Origin: Clostridia bacterium
GTDB lineage: Bacteria; Bacillota; Clostridia; Oscillospirales; CAG-272
Assembly: GCA_024404655.1 (NCBI GenBank)
Contig: JAKSPR010000048.1
Span: 1 to 12,278, forward strand
Direction: 5' to 3'
DNA: 12,278 nt
The notes beneath the pieces were generated by a model, which saw nothing but the letters and a program-made list of their open reading frames with translations, was not told the origin of the DNA and did no database searches. The position numbers and the translations under genes are program-made. Below, one piece after another: positions 1 through 6,482 of this stretch. How positions within the stretch are numbered: position 1 is the first letter of the stretch; the number at the start of each line of letters is the position of its first letter.

Positions 1-2
1 TA

Positions 3-359
3 CCTTCATATAAGGTTGCCGAAAGCGAGAACTTCTATGCTTTCCTTGACATTAACCCAGTAGCCAAAGGACACGTACTGGTGATCCCTAAACGCGAGGA
101 GGACTATTTCTTTGACCTCAGCGATGAAGAGCTGGGAGGCATCATGGCTTTTGCGAAACGCGTAGCCAAGGCAATCAAGGCCTCATTCCCATGCAACAGA
201 GTAGGAGTTACAGTTATAGGAATAGATGTTCCACACGCACATATACATCTCGTTCCAATAACAACAGGCAAGGAGATTAACATGTCAAATCCTAAATTGA
301 AGCTCGAACCTGCTGAATTTGAAGCGATAGCAAAGAAGATCGCAGAGAACTTCAAGTAA
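3..359 (+). CDS. HIT family protein, 5'-truncated by window edge
   Basis: Histidine-triad nucleotide-binding protein of the Hint/PKCI branch; family members hydrolyse purine nucleoside phosphoramidates or related adenylates in the cytoplasm. The reading frame is open from base 3, so the first dozen or so residues lie outside the window; 118 residues are visible against about 130 usual. The N-terminal part reads SYKVAESENFYAFLDINP, then GHVLVIPK, both typical of the fold. The catalytic triad motif HAHIHLVP is at fragment residues 78-85, with the three histidines at 78, 80 and 82. The tail SNPKLKL followed by EFEAIAKKI is characteristic of Bacteroidales homologues, not clostridial ones. ATA isoleucine codons are frequent here and absent from the RecA-encoding sequence downstream. 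It lies 12 bases before the next reading frame. Family assignment is secure; Bacteroidales origin is inferred from memory of the family. Confidence 0.9.
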   Translation, partial: PSYKVAESENFYAFLDINPVAKGHVLVIPKREEDYFFDLSDEELGGIMAFAKRVAKAIKASFPCNRVGVTVIGIDVPHAHIHLVPITTGKEINMSNPKLKLEPAEFEAIAKKIAENFK

Positions 360-371
360 AACGATTTCCGG

Positions 372-854
372 ATGCATAGCACTGCAATACAACGAACCAT
401 AACCATGGCATTGGCCATGGTTTTGAGTTTCATGGCAGAGGCCCAAGACATCATAACCACAACGGGAGAATCTGTCGGTAAAGCCGACATCCTAGCCGTA
501 GCGACATCCGATCCTATCTACTCGGTCAATCCATCGTTGATGAGTGGCGTAAGTAAAGGCGCTATCAGTGTATCGTGCGCCATGCCTTATGGCCTAAGCG
601 AGCTCAAACAGATATCGGGCAAAGGAGTCGTCGAGACCAAACTAGCCAATGTGACAATGCAAGTCGCGCAAAGTGGCGACAAAGACAGTCACTCCACCCA
701 ACTAGGTGGTGGCATAGCCAGGTCGTTCGGTTTATGGTCAATGGGATTCGAGTACTATGCTCTGATACATACATTGACCGATAACCAGAAATACTCCACC
801 TCATTCTCGCGCATTGGCTTGCACTTCACTCCTAATGACAGATGGCTCATCTCC
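372..854 (+). other. N-terminal foreign segment: probable Bacteroidales outer-membrane beta-barrel protein fragment
   Basis: Codes for about 161 residues before the RecA homology. It starts with a likely signal peptide (one arginine, a hydrophobic stretch MALAMVLSFM, then cleavage near AEAQ). The rest consists of alternating beta-strand-like stretches (GAISVSCAMPYG, LGGGIARSFGLWSMGFEYY) and a motif resembling NPSLMSG, as seen in PorV/PorQ/OmpP1-like barrels. This resemblance is loose and I do not assign a family. The start at 372 is preferred over the internal ATG at 405 because it supplies the positive charge of the signal peptide. There is no clear Shine-Dalgarno sequence, which is normal in Bacteroidetes. 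The end of the native gene is absent. Confidence 0.55.
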
Positions 855-1733
855 GTTGCGCTGCACAGCATCGCCGAAACCCAGAAGATGGGCGGTGAAG
901 CAGCCTTCATCGACGCAGAACATGCCCTCGATCCGATGTATGCAAAAGCCCTCGGCGTCAACATCAACGATCTGCTGGTCTCCCAGCCCGACTGCGGCGA
1001 AGACGCACTGGAAATCACCGATGCGCTTGTCCGCTCCGGCGCCATTGACGTGGTCGTTGTCGACTCCGTTGCGGCCCTCGTTCCCCAGCAGGAAATCGAC
1101 GGTGACATGGGTGCAAACCATGTCGGTCTGCAGGCAAGACTGATGAGCCAGGCACTGCGCAAGCTGGCGGGCGCTATCTCCAAGACCAACTGTGTGGTCG
1201 TCTTCATCAACCAGCTGCGTGAAAAGGTCGGTGTGGTCTACGGCAATCCCGAAGTCACCACCGGCGGTAAAGCGCTGAAATTCTATGCCTCCGTCCGTAT
1301 GGATGTCAGAAAGACCGAGAACCTGAAAAACGGCGACGAAGTCTACGGCAACCATGTCAAGGTCAAGGTCGTGAAGAACAAGGTCGCGCCCCCCTTCCGT
1401 GTGGCAGAATTTGATATCCTCTACGGCAAGGGCATTTCCAAGTCCTCCGAGATCGTGGAGATCGGTACGGCTCTTGATATTCTGCAGAAGAGCGGTTCCT
1501 GGTTCTCCTACAACGGCGACCGCATCGGACAGGGCAAGGACAATGTCCGCGTCTATCTGGAAGATCATCCCGAGCTGATGAAAGAGATCGAAGACAAGAT
1601 CAAGGCGCAGTCCGCATCCCTTGACAACATCGAGGAACAGGACGAAGAAGACGAGGATGAAGACGTCGACGGCGTTCTGGAAGACGAAGAAGATGATTTC
1701 CAGATCAAGCTGACCGACATTGACGGCGAATGA
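372..1733 (+). CDS. recA: Chimeric reading frame: Bacteroidales secreted-protein N-terminus joined to RecA lacking its P-loop
   Basis: A single open frame of 453 residues made of two unrelated parts. Residues 1-161 are a signal peptide and beta-rich segment (see 372-854). From residue 162 (VALHSIAETQKMGG) the sequence is RecA, the recombinase that forms filaments on single-stranded DNA and triggers LexA cleavage. It aligns with E. coli RecA at a constant offset of 87: the catalytic glutamate is E183 (E. coli E96, in FIDAEHALDP) and the Walker B aspartate is D231 (E. coli D144, in VVVVDSVAAL). The RecA part therefore begins at E. coli position 75, just after the Walker A GKTT, so the ATP-binding loop and the N-terminal oligomerisation helix are missing and this protein could not work as RecA. 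The tail (residues 419-453) is very acidic, 20 Asp/Glu in 35. The stop overlaps the recX start (ATGA). The intact recA of this genome presumably exists elsewhere in the true assembly. Confidence 0.85.
   Translation: MHSTAIQRTITMALAMVLSFMAEAQDIITTTGESVGKADILAVATSDPIYSVNPSLMSGVSKGAISVSCAMPYGLSELKQISGKGVVETKLANVTMQVAQSGDKDSHSTQLGGGIARSFGLWSMGFEYYALIHTLTDNQKYSTSFSRIGLHFTPNDRWLISVALHSIAETQKMGGEAAFIDAEHALDPMYAKALGVNINDLLVSQPDCGEDALEITDALVRSGAIDVVVVDSVAALVPQQEIDGDMGANHVGLQARLMSQALRKLAGAISKTNCVVVFINQLREKVGVVYGNPEVTTGGKALKFYASVRMDVRKTENLKNGDEVYGNHVKVKVVKNKVAPPFRVAEFDILYGKGISKSSEIVEIGTALDILQKSGSWFSYNGDRIGQGKDNVRVYLEDHPELMKEIEDKIKAQSASLDNIEEQDEEDEDEDVDGVLEDEEDDFQIKLTDIDGE
849..870. other. Probable chimeric contig junction
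   Basis: Protein identity switches here from Bacteroidales-like (GLHFTPNDRWLIS) to clostridial RecA (VALHSIAETQKMGG). The switch falls directly after where the RecA P-loop should be. Codon style changes at the same point: the coding sequence before it uses ATA isoleucine repeatedly, while the RecA part from about 855 to 1733 uses only ATC and ATT. The bases coding VALH could suit both partners, so a short shared sequence may have mediated the join. Exact breakpoint uncertain by perhaps 15 bases. Confidence 0.8.
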
Positions 1734-2395
1734 TTTTCATTACGGTTACCGGTGTTGAGACGGCGGAAAACGCCAAAGGGCGCTTTACTTTCTCCGTCTC
1801 CATCACCTCCGGCGAACATGAAGAGAAGAACGAGATCACCGTCTTCCGCTATTTTCTCAAAAAAGAGCCTTTCTCCGGCAGTATTCCACAGGCTGGGGAT
1901 TCTCTGAGCTCAGAAAAATACGAAGCGCTTCTGGCAGCCGGAGAAGCTACCGCGGCCACGGTGAAAGCGGTGGGACTGCTTGCCTACGGCGACCAGACGG
2001 CGAAGAAGCTGCGGGAAAAGCTGCATCAGAAGAAATTTTCCAAAGAAGCGGCGGCCTCCGCTGTAGAATTCTGCGTGGAAAAGCGTTACATCCGTGAGGA
2101 TGAACAGCTGAAGCGTCTGATGGAGCTTCTCTGCGAAAAAAAGAAATACGGCATCCGGCGGATCAAGCAGGAGGTCTACGTAAAAGGCTTCTCAGAGGAC
2201 GCGGTGAAAAGCGTCTGGGAGGACACCCTTGAAACCCTTGATTTTGATGCGGCCCTTGACAGCCGTATGGAAAAACTGGGGTTCTCCGCCTTTGAAACAC
2301 CGGAAAAACAGAAAAAAACAACAGCCTCCCTGCTCCGTTACGGATTCACACAGGATGAAATCCTCAGGGCATACAAAAGGCTGAAAAACTCATAA
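1730..2395 (+). CDS. recX: Regulatory protein RecX
   Basis: RecX binds along the RecA filament and modulates (usually inhibits) its extension and recombinase activity. This 221-residue protein has the family's tandem three-helix repeats: the first around residues 80-125 (ALGYGD-like LLAYGDQTAKKLREKL, then FSKEAAASAVEFCVEKRYI), the second around 130-165 (YGIRRIKQEVYVKGF), and a third, shorter one near the C-terminus (LLRYGFTQDEILRAYKRL). An N-terminal extension of about 75 residues is longer than in E. coli (166 residues) but normal for firmicutes (B. subtilis 264). The start overlaps the recA stop by four bases (ATGA), so translation is coupled to recA, matching the known recA-recX partnership. 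rimO follows after 23 bases. Confidence 0.9.
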   Translation: MIFITVTGVETAENAKGRFTFSVSITSGEHEEKNEITVFRYFLKKEPFSGSIPQAGDSLSSEKYEALLAAGEATAATVKAVGLLAYGDQTAKKLREKLHQKKFSKEAAASAVEFCVEKRYIREDEQLKRLMELLCEKKKYGIRRIKQEVYVKGFSEDAVKSVWEDTLETLDFDAALDSRMEKLGFSAFETPEKQKKTTASLLRYGFTQDEILRAYKRLKNS

Positions 2396-2418
2396 CGATT
2401 TTTGAGGTTACAATTATC

Positions 2419-3771
2419 ATGAAAAAGAAGTCTAAAATCGGGTTTATCTCCCTTGGCTGCCCGAAGAATCAGGTCGATACCGAGGTCATGCTGGCAGAGG
2501 TCGTGAAGGCCGGTTACGAGATCACGCCGGACGATACCGAAGCGGATAGCGTGATCATCAACACCTGTGCGTTCATCCAGAGCGCAAAGCAGGAGGCCAT
2601 TGACAACATCCTTGACGAAGCATGGCTGAAAAAGAACGCCAATCTGAAAGGCATCATCGTCACGGGTTGTCTTGCCCAGCGCTATAAGGATCAGGTCTTT
2701 GACGAGATGCCCGAGGTCGATGCGGTTCTTGGCGTCGGTTCCATCCACCACATCGTGGAAGCCATCGAAGCCGTGGAGCGAAAGCGCCGTTATTCTTCTT
2801 TTGATGATATCACCGAGATGAAGGCCGGCGGCGACCGTGTCGTCACAACGCCCGAATATCTCGCCTACTTAAAAATTTCCGAGGGCTGCGACAACCGCTG
2901 CACCTACTGCGCCATTCCCCTGATCCGCGGCGGCATGCACTCCCGCCCCATGGAGGACCTTGTGGCGGAGGCAAAGGAGATGGAGGGTCTCGGTGCGAAG
3001 GAACTGGTTCTCATCGCACAGGACACCACCGCCTACGGACGGGATATCTACGGCGCACCGAAGCTGGTGGACCTCATCCGTGCCATCACGAAGGAGACCA
3101 CGATCCCGTGGATCCGCGTGCTCTACTGCTATCCCGACAAGATCACGGACGAACTGGTGGAGGAATTCCGCACCAATTCCCGCCTTGTCAAGTATATTGA
3201 CCTGCCGGTGCAGCATCTCTCCGATAAAATTCTCAAGCGCATGAACCGCAAGGGCGATTCAAAGACCATCTTTGAGGCGGTTGCAAAGCTGCGCAGCGTG
3301 CCGGGCATGATCATCCGCTCCACCTTCATCGTCGGTTTCCCCGGCGAGACGGAGGAAGATTTCAATATTCTCTGCGAGGGCGCAAAGAAGCTGGACTTTG
3401 ACCGTGTCGGCGTGTTTACATACTCCCGTGAAGAAGATACCCCCGCTTATGACTTTGAAGATCAGATCGACGAGCAGGTCAAGCAGGACCGCATGGACAT
3501 TCTCATGCGGGAGCAGGCCGACAGAAGCCGTGCCAAGGCGGAAGCGATGATCGGCAAGACCGTCACCGTTATGGTCGAAGGCTTTGACGCTGTCTCCGAG
3601 AACTATTTCGGCAGAACCTACGCTGACGCTTACGACATCGACGGTAAGATTTTCTTCTCCAATCCCATCGGCAAACAGCGCTTTACGGAAGGTCAGTTCG
3701 TTTTAGTCAAGGTCGAGGACTGCTACGACGACTATGATCTGGTCGGTTCCGCAGTCAACGCATCTCTGTAA
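2419..3771 (+). CDS. rimO: Ribosomal protein S12 methylthiotransferase RimO
   Basis: Radical-SAM enzyme that attaches a methylthio group to the beta carbon of the conserved aspartate of ribosomal protein S12. All parts of the 450-residue protein are present. The UPF0004 N-terminal domain carries C14 (in SLGCPKNQVD, the RimO rather than MiaB signature), C50 (INTCAF) and C84 (VTGCLAQ), which bind the auxiliary [4Fe-4S] cluster. The radical-SAM core carries C157, C161 and C164 (GCDNRCTYCAIP) for the SAM-binding cluster. A TRAM domain occupies roughly residues 385-450. Length matches the family. A GAGG ribosome binding site lies about 11 bases before the ATG. It sits in the plus-strand operon between recX and pgsA; rimO beside pgsA and recA is a common firmicute neighbourhood. 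Confidence 0.96.
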   Translation: MKKKSKIGFISLGCPKNQVDTEVMLAEVVKAGYEITPDDTEADSVIINTCAFIQSAKQEAIDNILDEAWLKKNANLKGIIVTGCLAQRYKDQVFDEMPEVDAVLGVGSIHHIVEAIEAVERKRRYSSFDDITEMKAGGDRVVTTPEYLAYLKISEGCDNRCTYCAIPLIRGGMHSRPMEDLVAEAKEMEGLGAKELVLIAQDTTAYGRDIYGAPKLVDLIRAITKETTIPWIRVLYCYPDKITDELVEEFRTNSRLVKYIDLPVQHLSDKILKRMNRKGDSKTIFEAVAKLRSVPGMIIRSTFIVGFPGETEEDFNILCEGAKKLDFDRVGVFTYSREEDTPAYDFEDQIDEQVKQDRMDILMREQADRSRAKAEAMIGKTVTVMVEGFDAVSENYFGRTYADAYDIDGKIFFSNPIGKQRFTEGQFVLVKVEDCYDDYDLVGSAVNASL

Positions 3772-3816
3772 AGGCGGAGCGTCACGTAAAAGACGCAGAA
3801 AGGCAGTATACAAATC

Positions 3817-4401
3817 ATGAATTTACCGAATAAACTGACGCTTGCCCGCGTCATTATGGCGCCTCTTGCAATGATTTTCGTTCTTTACCCCATCGGCGGT
3901 GAAATCTGCGCGCGGATCATTGCGGCAACGATCTTTTTACTCACCGCGATTACGGACATGCTGGACGGCAAGATCGCACGGAAATACAATCTCATCACCA
4001 ATTTCGGTAAGTTTATGGACCCGCTGGCGGACAAGTTCATGGTGATCGGTGTCTTTGTGACGATGTGCGCATCCGACATGTATGCTCATTTCCGTCCTGT
4101 CCTCACCTGGTGTACCCTGATCGTCATCCTGCGGGAGCTTGCGGTCACATCCCTGCGGCTTCTGGTGGCGTCTTCCGAGCAGAAGATCGTCGTCCCGGCA
4201 AACTGGCTTGGCAAGGTCAAGACCGTTCTGCAGATCGTCTGCATCATGACCCTCATGCTGGAGCCGATCGTCATTCCCTTCGCCTTTGATAAGATTCTCA
4301 TCCTCTCCTGGCTCACCATGGCACTGATGACCATCATGACCATCTGGTCCGGCGTGAATTATCTCAAGGCTTATCTTGGGTTTGTGAATCCTAATGACTG
4401 A
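3817..4401 (+). CDS. pgsA: CDP-diacylglycerol-glycerol-3-phosphate 3-phosphatidyltransferase
   Basis: Integral membrane enzyme that makes phosphatidylglycerophosphate from CDP-diacylglycerol and glycerol 3-phosphate, the committed step to phosphatidylglycerol and cardiolipin. The complete CDP-alcohol phosphotransferase signature is visible: D47, D50-G51, A54-R55, G64, D68 and D72, with the usual spacing (DG-2-AR-8-G-3-D-3-D); the aspartates bind the metal. There are four to six hydrophobic segments, for example residues 9-25, 33-46, 73-86 and the C-terminal region. Length of 194 residues is typical. It begins 45 bases after rimO, with a weak AAAGG site about 13 bases before the ATG, and is the last gene of the operon, ahead of a strong terminator. 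The close relative PgsA2/cardiolipin-type enzyme cannot be wholly excluded, but neighbourhood and length favour pgsA. Confidence 0.94.
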   Translation: MNLPNKLTLARVIMAPLAMIFVLYPIGGEICARIIAATIFLLTAITDMLDGKIARKYNLITNFGKFMDPLADKFMVIGVFVTMCASDMYAHFRPVLTWCTLIVILRELAVTSLRLLVASSEQKIVVPANWLGKVKTVLQIVCIMTLMLEPIVIPFAFDKILILSWLTMALMTIMTIWSGVNYLKAYLGFVNPND

Positions 4402-4420
4402 TTTTTCATGGTAATATTTA

Positions 4421-4450
4421 AGCCATCCGGCAGTGTCGGATGGCTTTTTT
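4421..4450 (+). terminator. Intrinsic terminator of the recA-recX-rimO-pgsA operon
   Basis: A perfect 9-base stem, AGCCATCCG (4421-4429) with CGGATGGCT (4437-4445), encloses a 7-base loop and runs directly into six T residues (4445-4450). It lies 19 bases after the pgsA stop. In the other direction it is also just past the end of the minus-strand gene at 4465, but there the tail is only TTAAATATTA, so it would be weaker for that gene. Confidence 0.92.
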
Positions 4451-4464
4451 GCTGTCAGAATACT

Positions 4465-5421
4465 TCAGATTGTCTGCTTTGCAAGGCTTTCGCAGTCGGT
4501 CCATTCCACGATGTCCCCGAGATAACGGTTGATGCGGGAAGCTGCAATTTCAAGCGCTTTCAGTCCGGCACGGGAGCCGTTTGAGAACAGAGACTGCCAA
4601 TGAACATAAATGGATGGCAGAGCGTCGATCGCAAGGGCATCGGGAACAGCGCCGTGCAGACCGTCTTTTGTGATGATGCGGTCGGCAAGGGAGGAAAGAT
4701 AGCTCTGTGTCAGATCACTTGCCGGAACGTCGATGGTGGACCAGAATACATCCCCTGCTGTTGTGGGGACGGAGACGCAGCGGCGTCCATCCTCTTCAAA
4801 TTCCACCCATGCTCCGGCTCCGGATTTACCGATCCGTGAGCGAAGACAATACCAGGAAAGCGGCTCTTTCCAGACACGGTAAACAGCATCGGAGACCGCT
4901 GCGGCATATTCGTGTTCATGCTCAATGCCGAAGGACCAGGGGGAAGTTGCGCCGACGGCATGGAAACCGGCATCTTTGAGCATCTGCAGGGCTGCTTCAA
5001 TGTATGCGGAGAGCGCTTCCCGATTCTGTGAGGATGCCCATTCCATTTCGTTTATGGAAAGGAAGGAACCGTCCGCAAGATTCACGGCCTTGTGGTGGGT
5101 CAGCATCTCCGGCGTTATGGAAAAACGCTCTGTCAGACGGCTTTTCACAGTATCGAGCCAGTCCGCAATCTCATGATCCGGGAACGCGGGAAAGCCGTTT
5201 ATGATATCACCACAGCAACCGGCCATGGGGATGATGCTGAATTTGCCGCGCAGATTCTCTTTTTCTGCAAGGTCGCAGAACTCATAAAGAAAATCATTGG
5301 GAATATCTGGGACCAGAATCGTCCCTGCGGGTGTGCATCTTGCTGCCGATTTGATACGGTAGGCATCATGAACGCGCGGTGCGGAATCATTCACAACCAG
5401 ATAGATGGGCTTTTTTTTCAT
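4465..5421 (-). CDS. Uncharacterised protein, possibly polysaccharide deacetylase-like
   Basis: A 318-residue cytoplasmic protein (no signal peptide or membrane segment). I do not recognise a named family with certainty. Regular alternation of beta strands and helices, with histidine/aspartate motifs at strand ends, suggests a (beta/alpha) barrel like the polysaccharide deacetylase/glycoside hydrolase group: VVNDSAPRVHD (residues 9-19), GKFSIIPMAGCCGDI (59-73), ITPEMLTHHKAVNL (102-115), INEMEW (123-128) and VGATSPWSFG (156-165). These look like metal- or substrate-binding positions, but this is inference. The start is well supported: a GGAGG site lies 9 bases before the ATG. The ATG overlaps the stop of the AraC regulator gene (ATGA), so the two are co-transcribed and translationally coupled. 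The pairing points to a carbohydrate-type substrate sensed by the regulator. Substrate unknown. Confidence 0.7.
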   Translation of the reverse strand: MKKKPIYLVVNDSAPRVHDAYRIKSAARCTPAGTILVPDIPNDFLYEFCDLAEKENLRGKFSIIPMAGCCGDIINGFPAFPDHEIADWLDTVKSRLTERFSITPEMLTHHKAVNLADGSFLSINEMEWASSQNREALSAYIEAALQMLKDAGFHAVGATSPWSFGIEHEHEYAAAVSDAVYRVWKEPLSWYCLRSRIGKSGAGAWVEFEEDGRRCVSVPTTAGDVFWSTIDVPASDLTQSYLSSLADRIITKDGLHGAVPDALAIDALPSIYVHWQSLFSNGSRAGLKALEIAASRINRYLGDIVEWTDCESLAKQTI

Positions 5422-6293
5422 GACGGCGTTCCTCCATTCTCGTCGGATGCGGGATGATGCGTGGGTTCTTCGGTGCTTCTGTTTTTCGCTTCTTTGATAT
5501 AGTCCCTCGGCGGGAGACCAAAATGCTGACGGAACAGCTTGGAAAAATACAGCGTATCACTGAAACCGGACTGAACAGCGATCTCTTTGACGCTGTAGAT
5601 GCCGCGGTCAATCAGTCGTCCGGCACTTGCCAGACGGAGATCAATCAGATACTGGGCAAATCCGACGCCGAAGGTATCCTTGAATTCATGGGATAAGTAC
5701 TTGTAGTTATAAGAGAATATGTCGCTGACCTGTTTCAGATCCAGTGTTGGTTCCGTATAATGGCAGTCGATATACTGCCTGACGTGCAGCATGCGCTTGG
5801 AATAGTCTTTGTAGTTCTTTGAAATGATTGCTTCTTCATGGGAACTGCAGATATAGGAGAAAGAGTAAAGAATGATGCCGTTTACCGCAAGGTCGATGCC
5901 TGCTCCTTTGATTTCTGCCGTTTTTTCCCAGAGGGGAATGAGATCTTCAAAACCATCCCAGACCGGCATGGTATCTCTGTAATGGATGCGATCAAGGAAG
6001 GCATCTGCCTGGGTCCCGGTAAAGGAAACATAGAAATACTGCAGGTCCCAGACGTTCTCGATGCGGTAGGGATGATTCGGAATTTTCAGAAGCAGCGCGC
6101 CGCGGTAGAGCGGAAAAGCTCCCTGCGGTGTGTCTAAAATGCCCTCGCCGCCGATGATCAGATACAGGCTGTAAAAGGTGTCCATGGTCTGCTTTGTTGT
6201 TGTGGGAGTGGTTTCTTTGGCAAAGGACAGCGCTGTCAGATTAAGGTCGTCGCTGATGGACGGGATGAATGTATGAAAGCTTTCGTCTGGCAT
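5418..6293 (-). CDS. AraC family transcriptional regulator
   Basis: A 291-residue sensor-regulator of AraC/XylS type. The N-terminal part (about residues 45-95: GGEGILDTPQGAFPLYRG, LLLKIPNHPYRIENVWDL) is the cupin ligand-binding domain, usually for a sugar or related effector. The C-terminal part (about 170-270) holds two helix-turn-helix motifs: LDLKQVSDIFSYNYKYLSHEF and the conserved second one, SVKEIAVQSGFSDTLYFSKLF followed by FGLPPRDY. The ATG at 6293 is chosen because an AGAGGAG site lies 9 bases upstream. The longer frame to 6329 would start on a TTG that falls inside the predicted minus-10 box. The stop overlaps the next gene's start (ATGA). It is transcribed away from the secreted-protein gene at 6483 and is a candidate regulator of both units. 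The effector is not predictable from sequence. Confidence 0.92.
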   Translation of the reverse strand: MPDESFHTFIPSISDDLNLTALSFAKETTPTTTKQTMDTFYSLYLIIGGEGILDTPQGAFPLYRGALLLKIPNHPYRIENVWDLQYFYVSFTGTQADAFLDRIHYRDTMPVWDGFEDLIPLWEKTAEIKGAGIDLAVNGIILYSFSYICSSHEEAIISKNYKDYSKRMLHVRQYIDCHYTEPTLDLKQVSDIFSYNYKYLSHEFKDTFGVGFAQYLIDLRLASAGRLIDRGIYSVKEIAVQSGFSDTLYFSKLFRQHFGLPPRDYIKEAKNRSTEEPTHHPASDENGGTPS

Positions 6294-6328
6294 GATCGTC
6301 TGCTCCTCTCTGGATTTCCCTATATGCA

Positions 6329-6357
6329 ATTATAACCCACAATATCTGAAAAGTCAA
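6329..6357 (-). promoter_or_regulatory. Sigma-A promoter for the araC-type operon
   Basis: On the minus strand TTGACT (minus-35, complement of 6352-6357) and TATAAT (minus-10, complement of 6329-6334) are separated by exactly 17 bases. Transcription would start near 6322, giving a leader of about 30 bases before the ATG at 6293. Confidence 0.85.
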
Positions 6358-6416
6358 TAAAACTGATGGAAATTTTACATACAGACAGAGAATTTTTCCA
6401 TATCAAATAGGAATCA

Positions 6417-6436
6417 TGTATGTTATAATACATACA
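6417..6436 (+). promoter_or_regulatory. Extended minus-10 promoter inside a perfect inverted repeat, for the secreted-protein gene
   Basis: TATAAT at 6424-6429 is preceded by TGT, forming an extended minus-10 (TGn-TATAAT); no good minus-35 box is visible at the usual distance. The minus-10 is framed exactly by two 7-base arms, TGTATGT (6417-6423) and ACATACA (6430-6436), which are perfect reverse complements. This symmetry is what an operator for a dimeric repressor would look like, or it could be chance in AT-rich sequence. The start codon at 6483 lies about 47 bases downstream of the predicted transcription start. Confidence 0.65.
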
Positions 6437-6482
6437 GTAAAACCCATTGTCTACTAATAAATCAAACGAAAGGAAGAAAATC

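Noticed and set aside
801..1568. Long minus-strand open frame (255 codons) opposite the RecA-coding part
   Set aside because: Antisense shadow of a clear RecA coding region. Its protein is low-complexity in Asp/Val/Leu, as expected from the complement of biased codons, and resembles no family.
372..1733. A genuine new secreted RecA fusion system
   Set aside because: The RecA part lacks the ATP-binding loop, the break coincides with a change in codon style and apparent phylum, and the signal peptide would export a DNA-binding protein; an artificial join explains all of this more simply.
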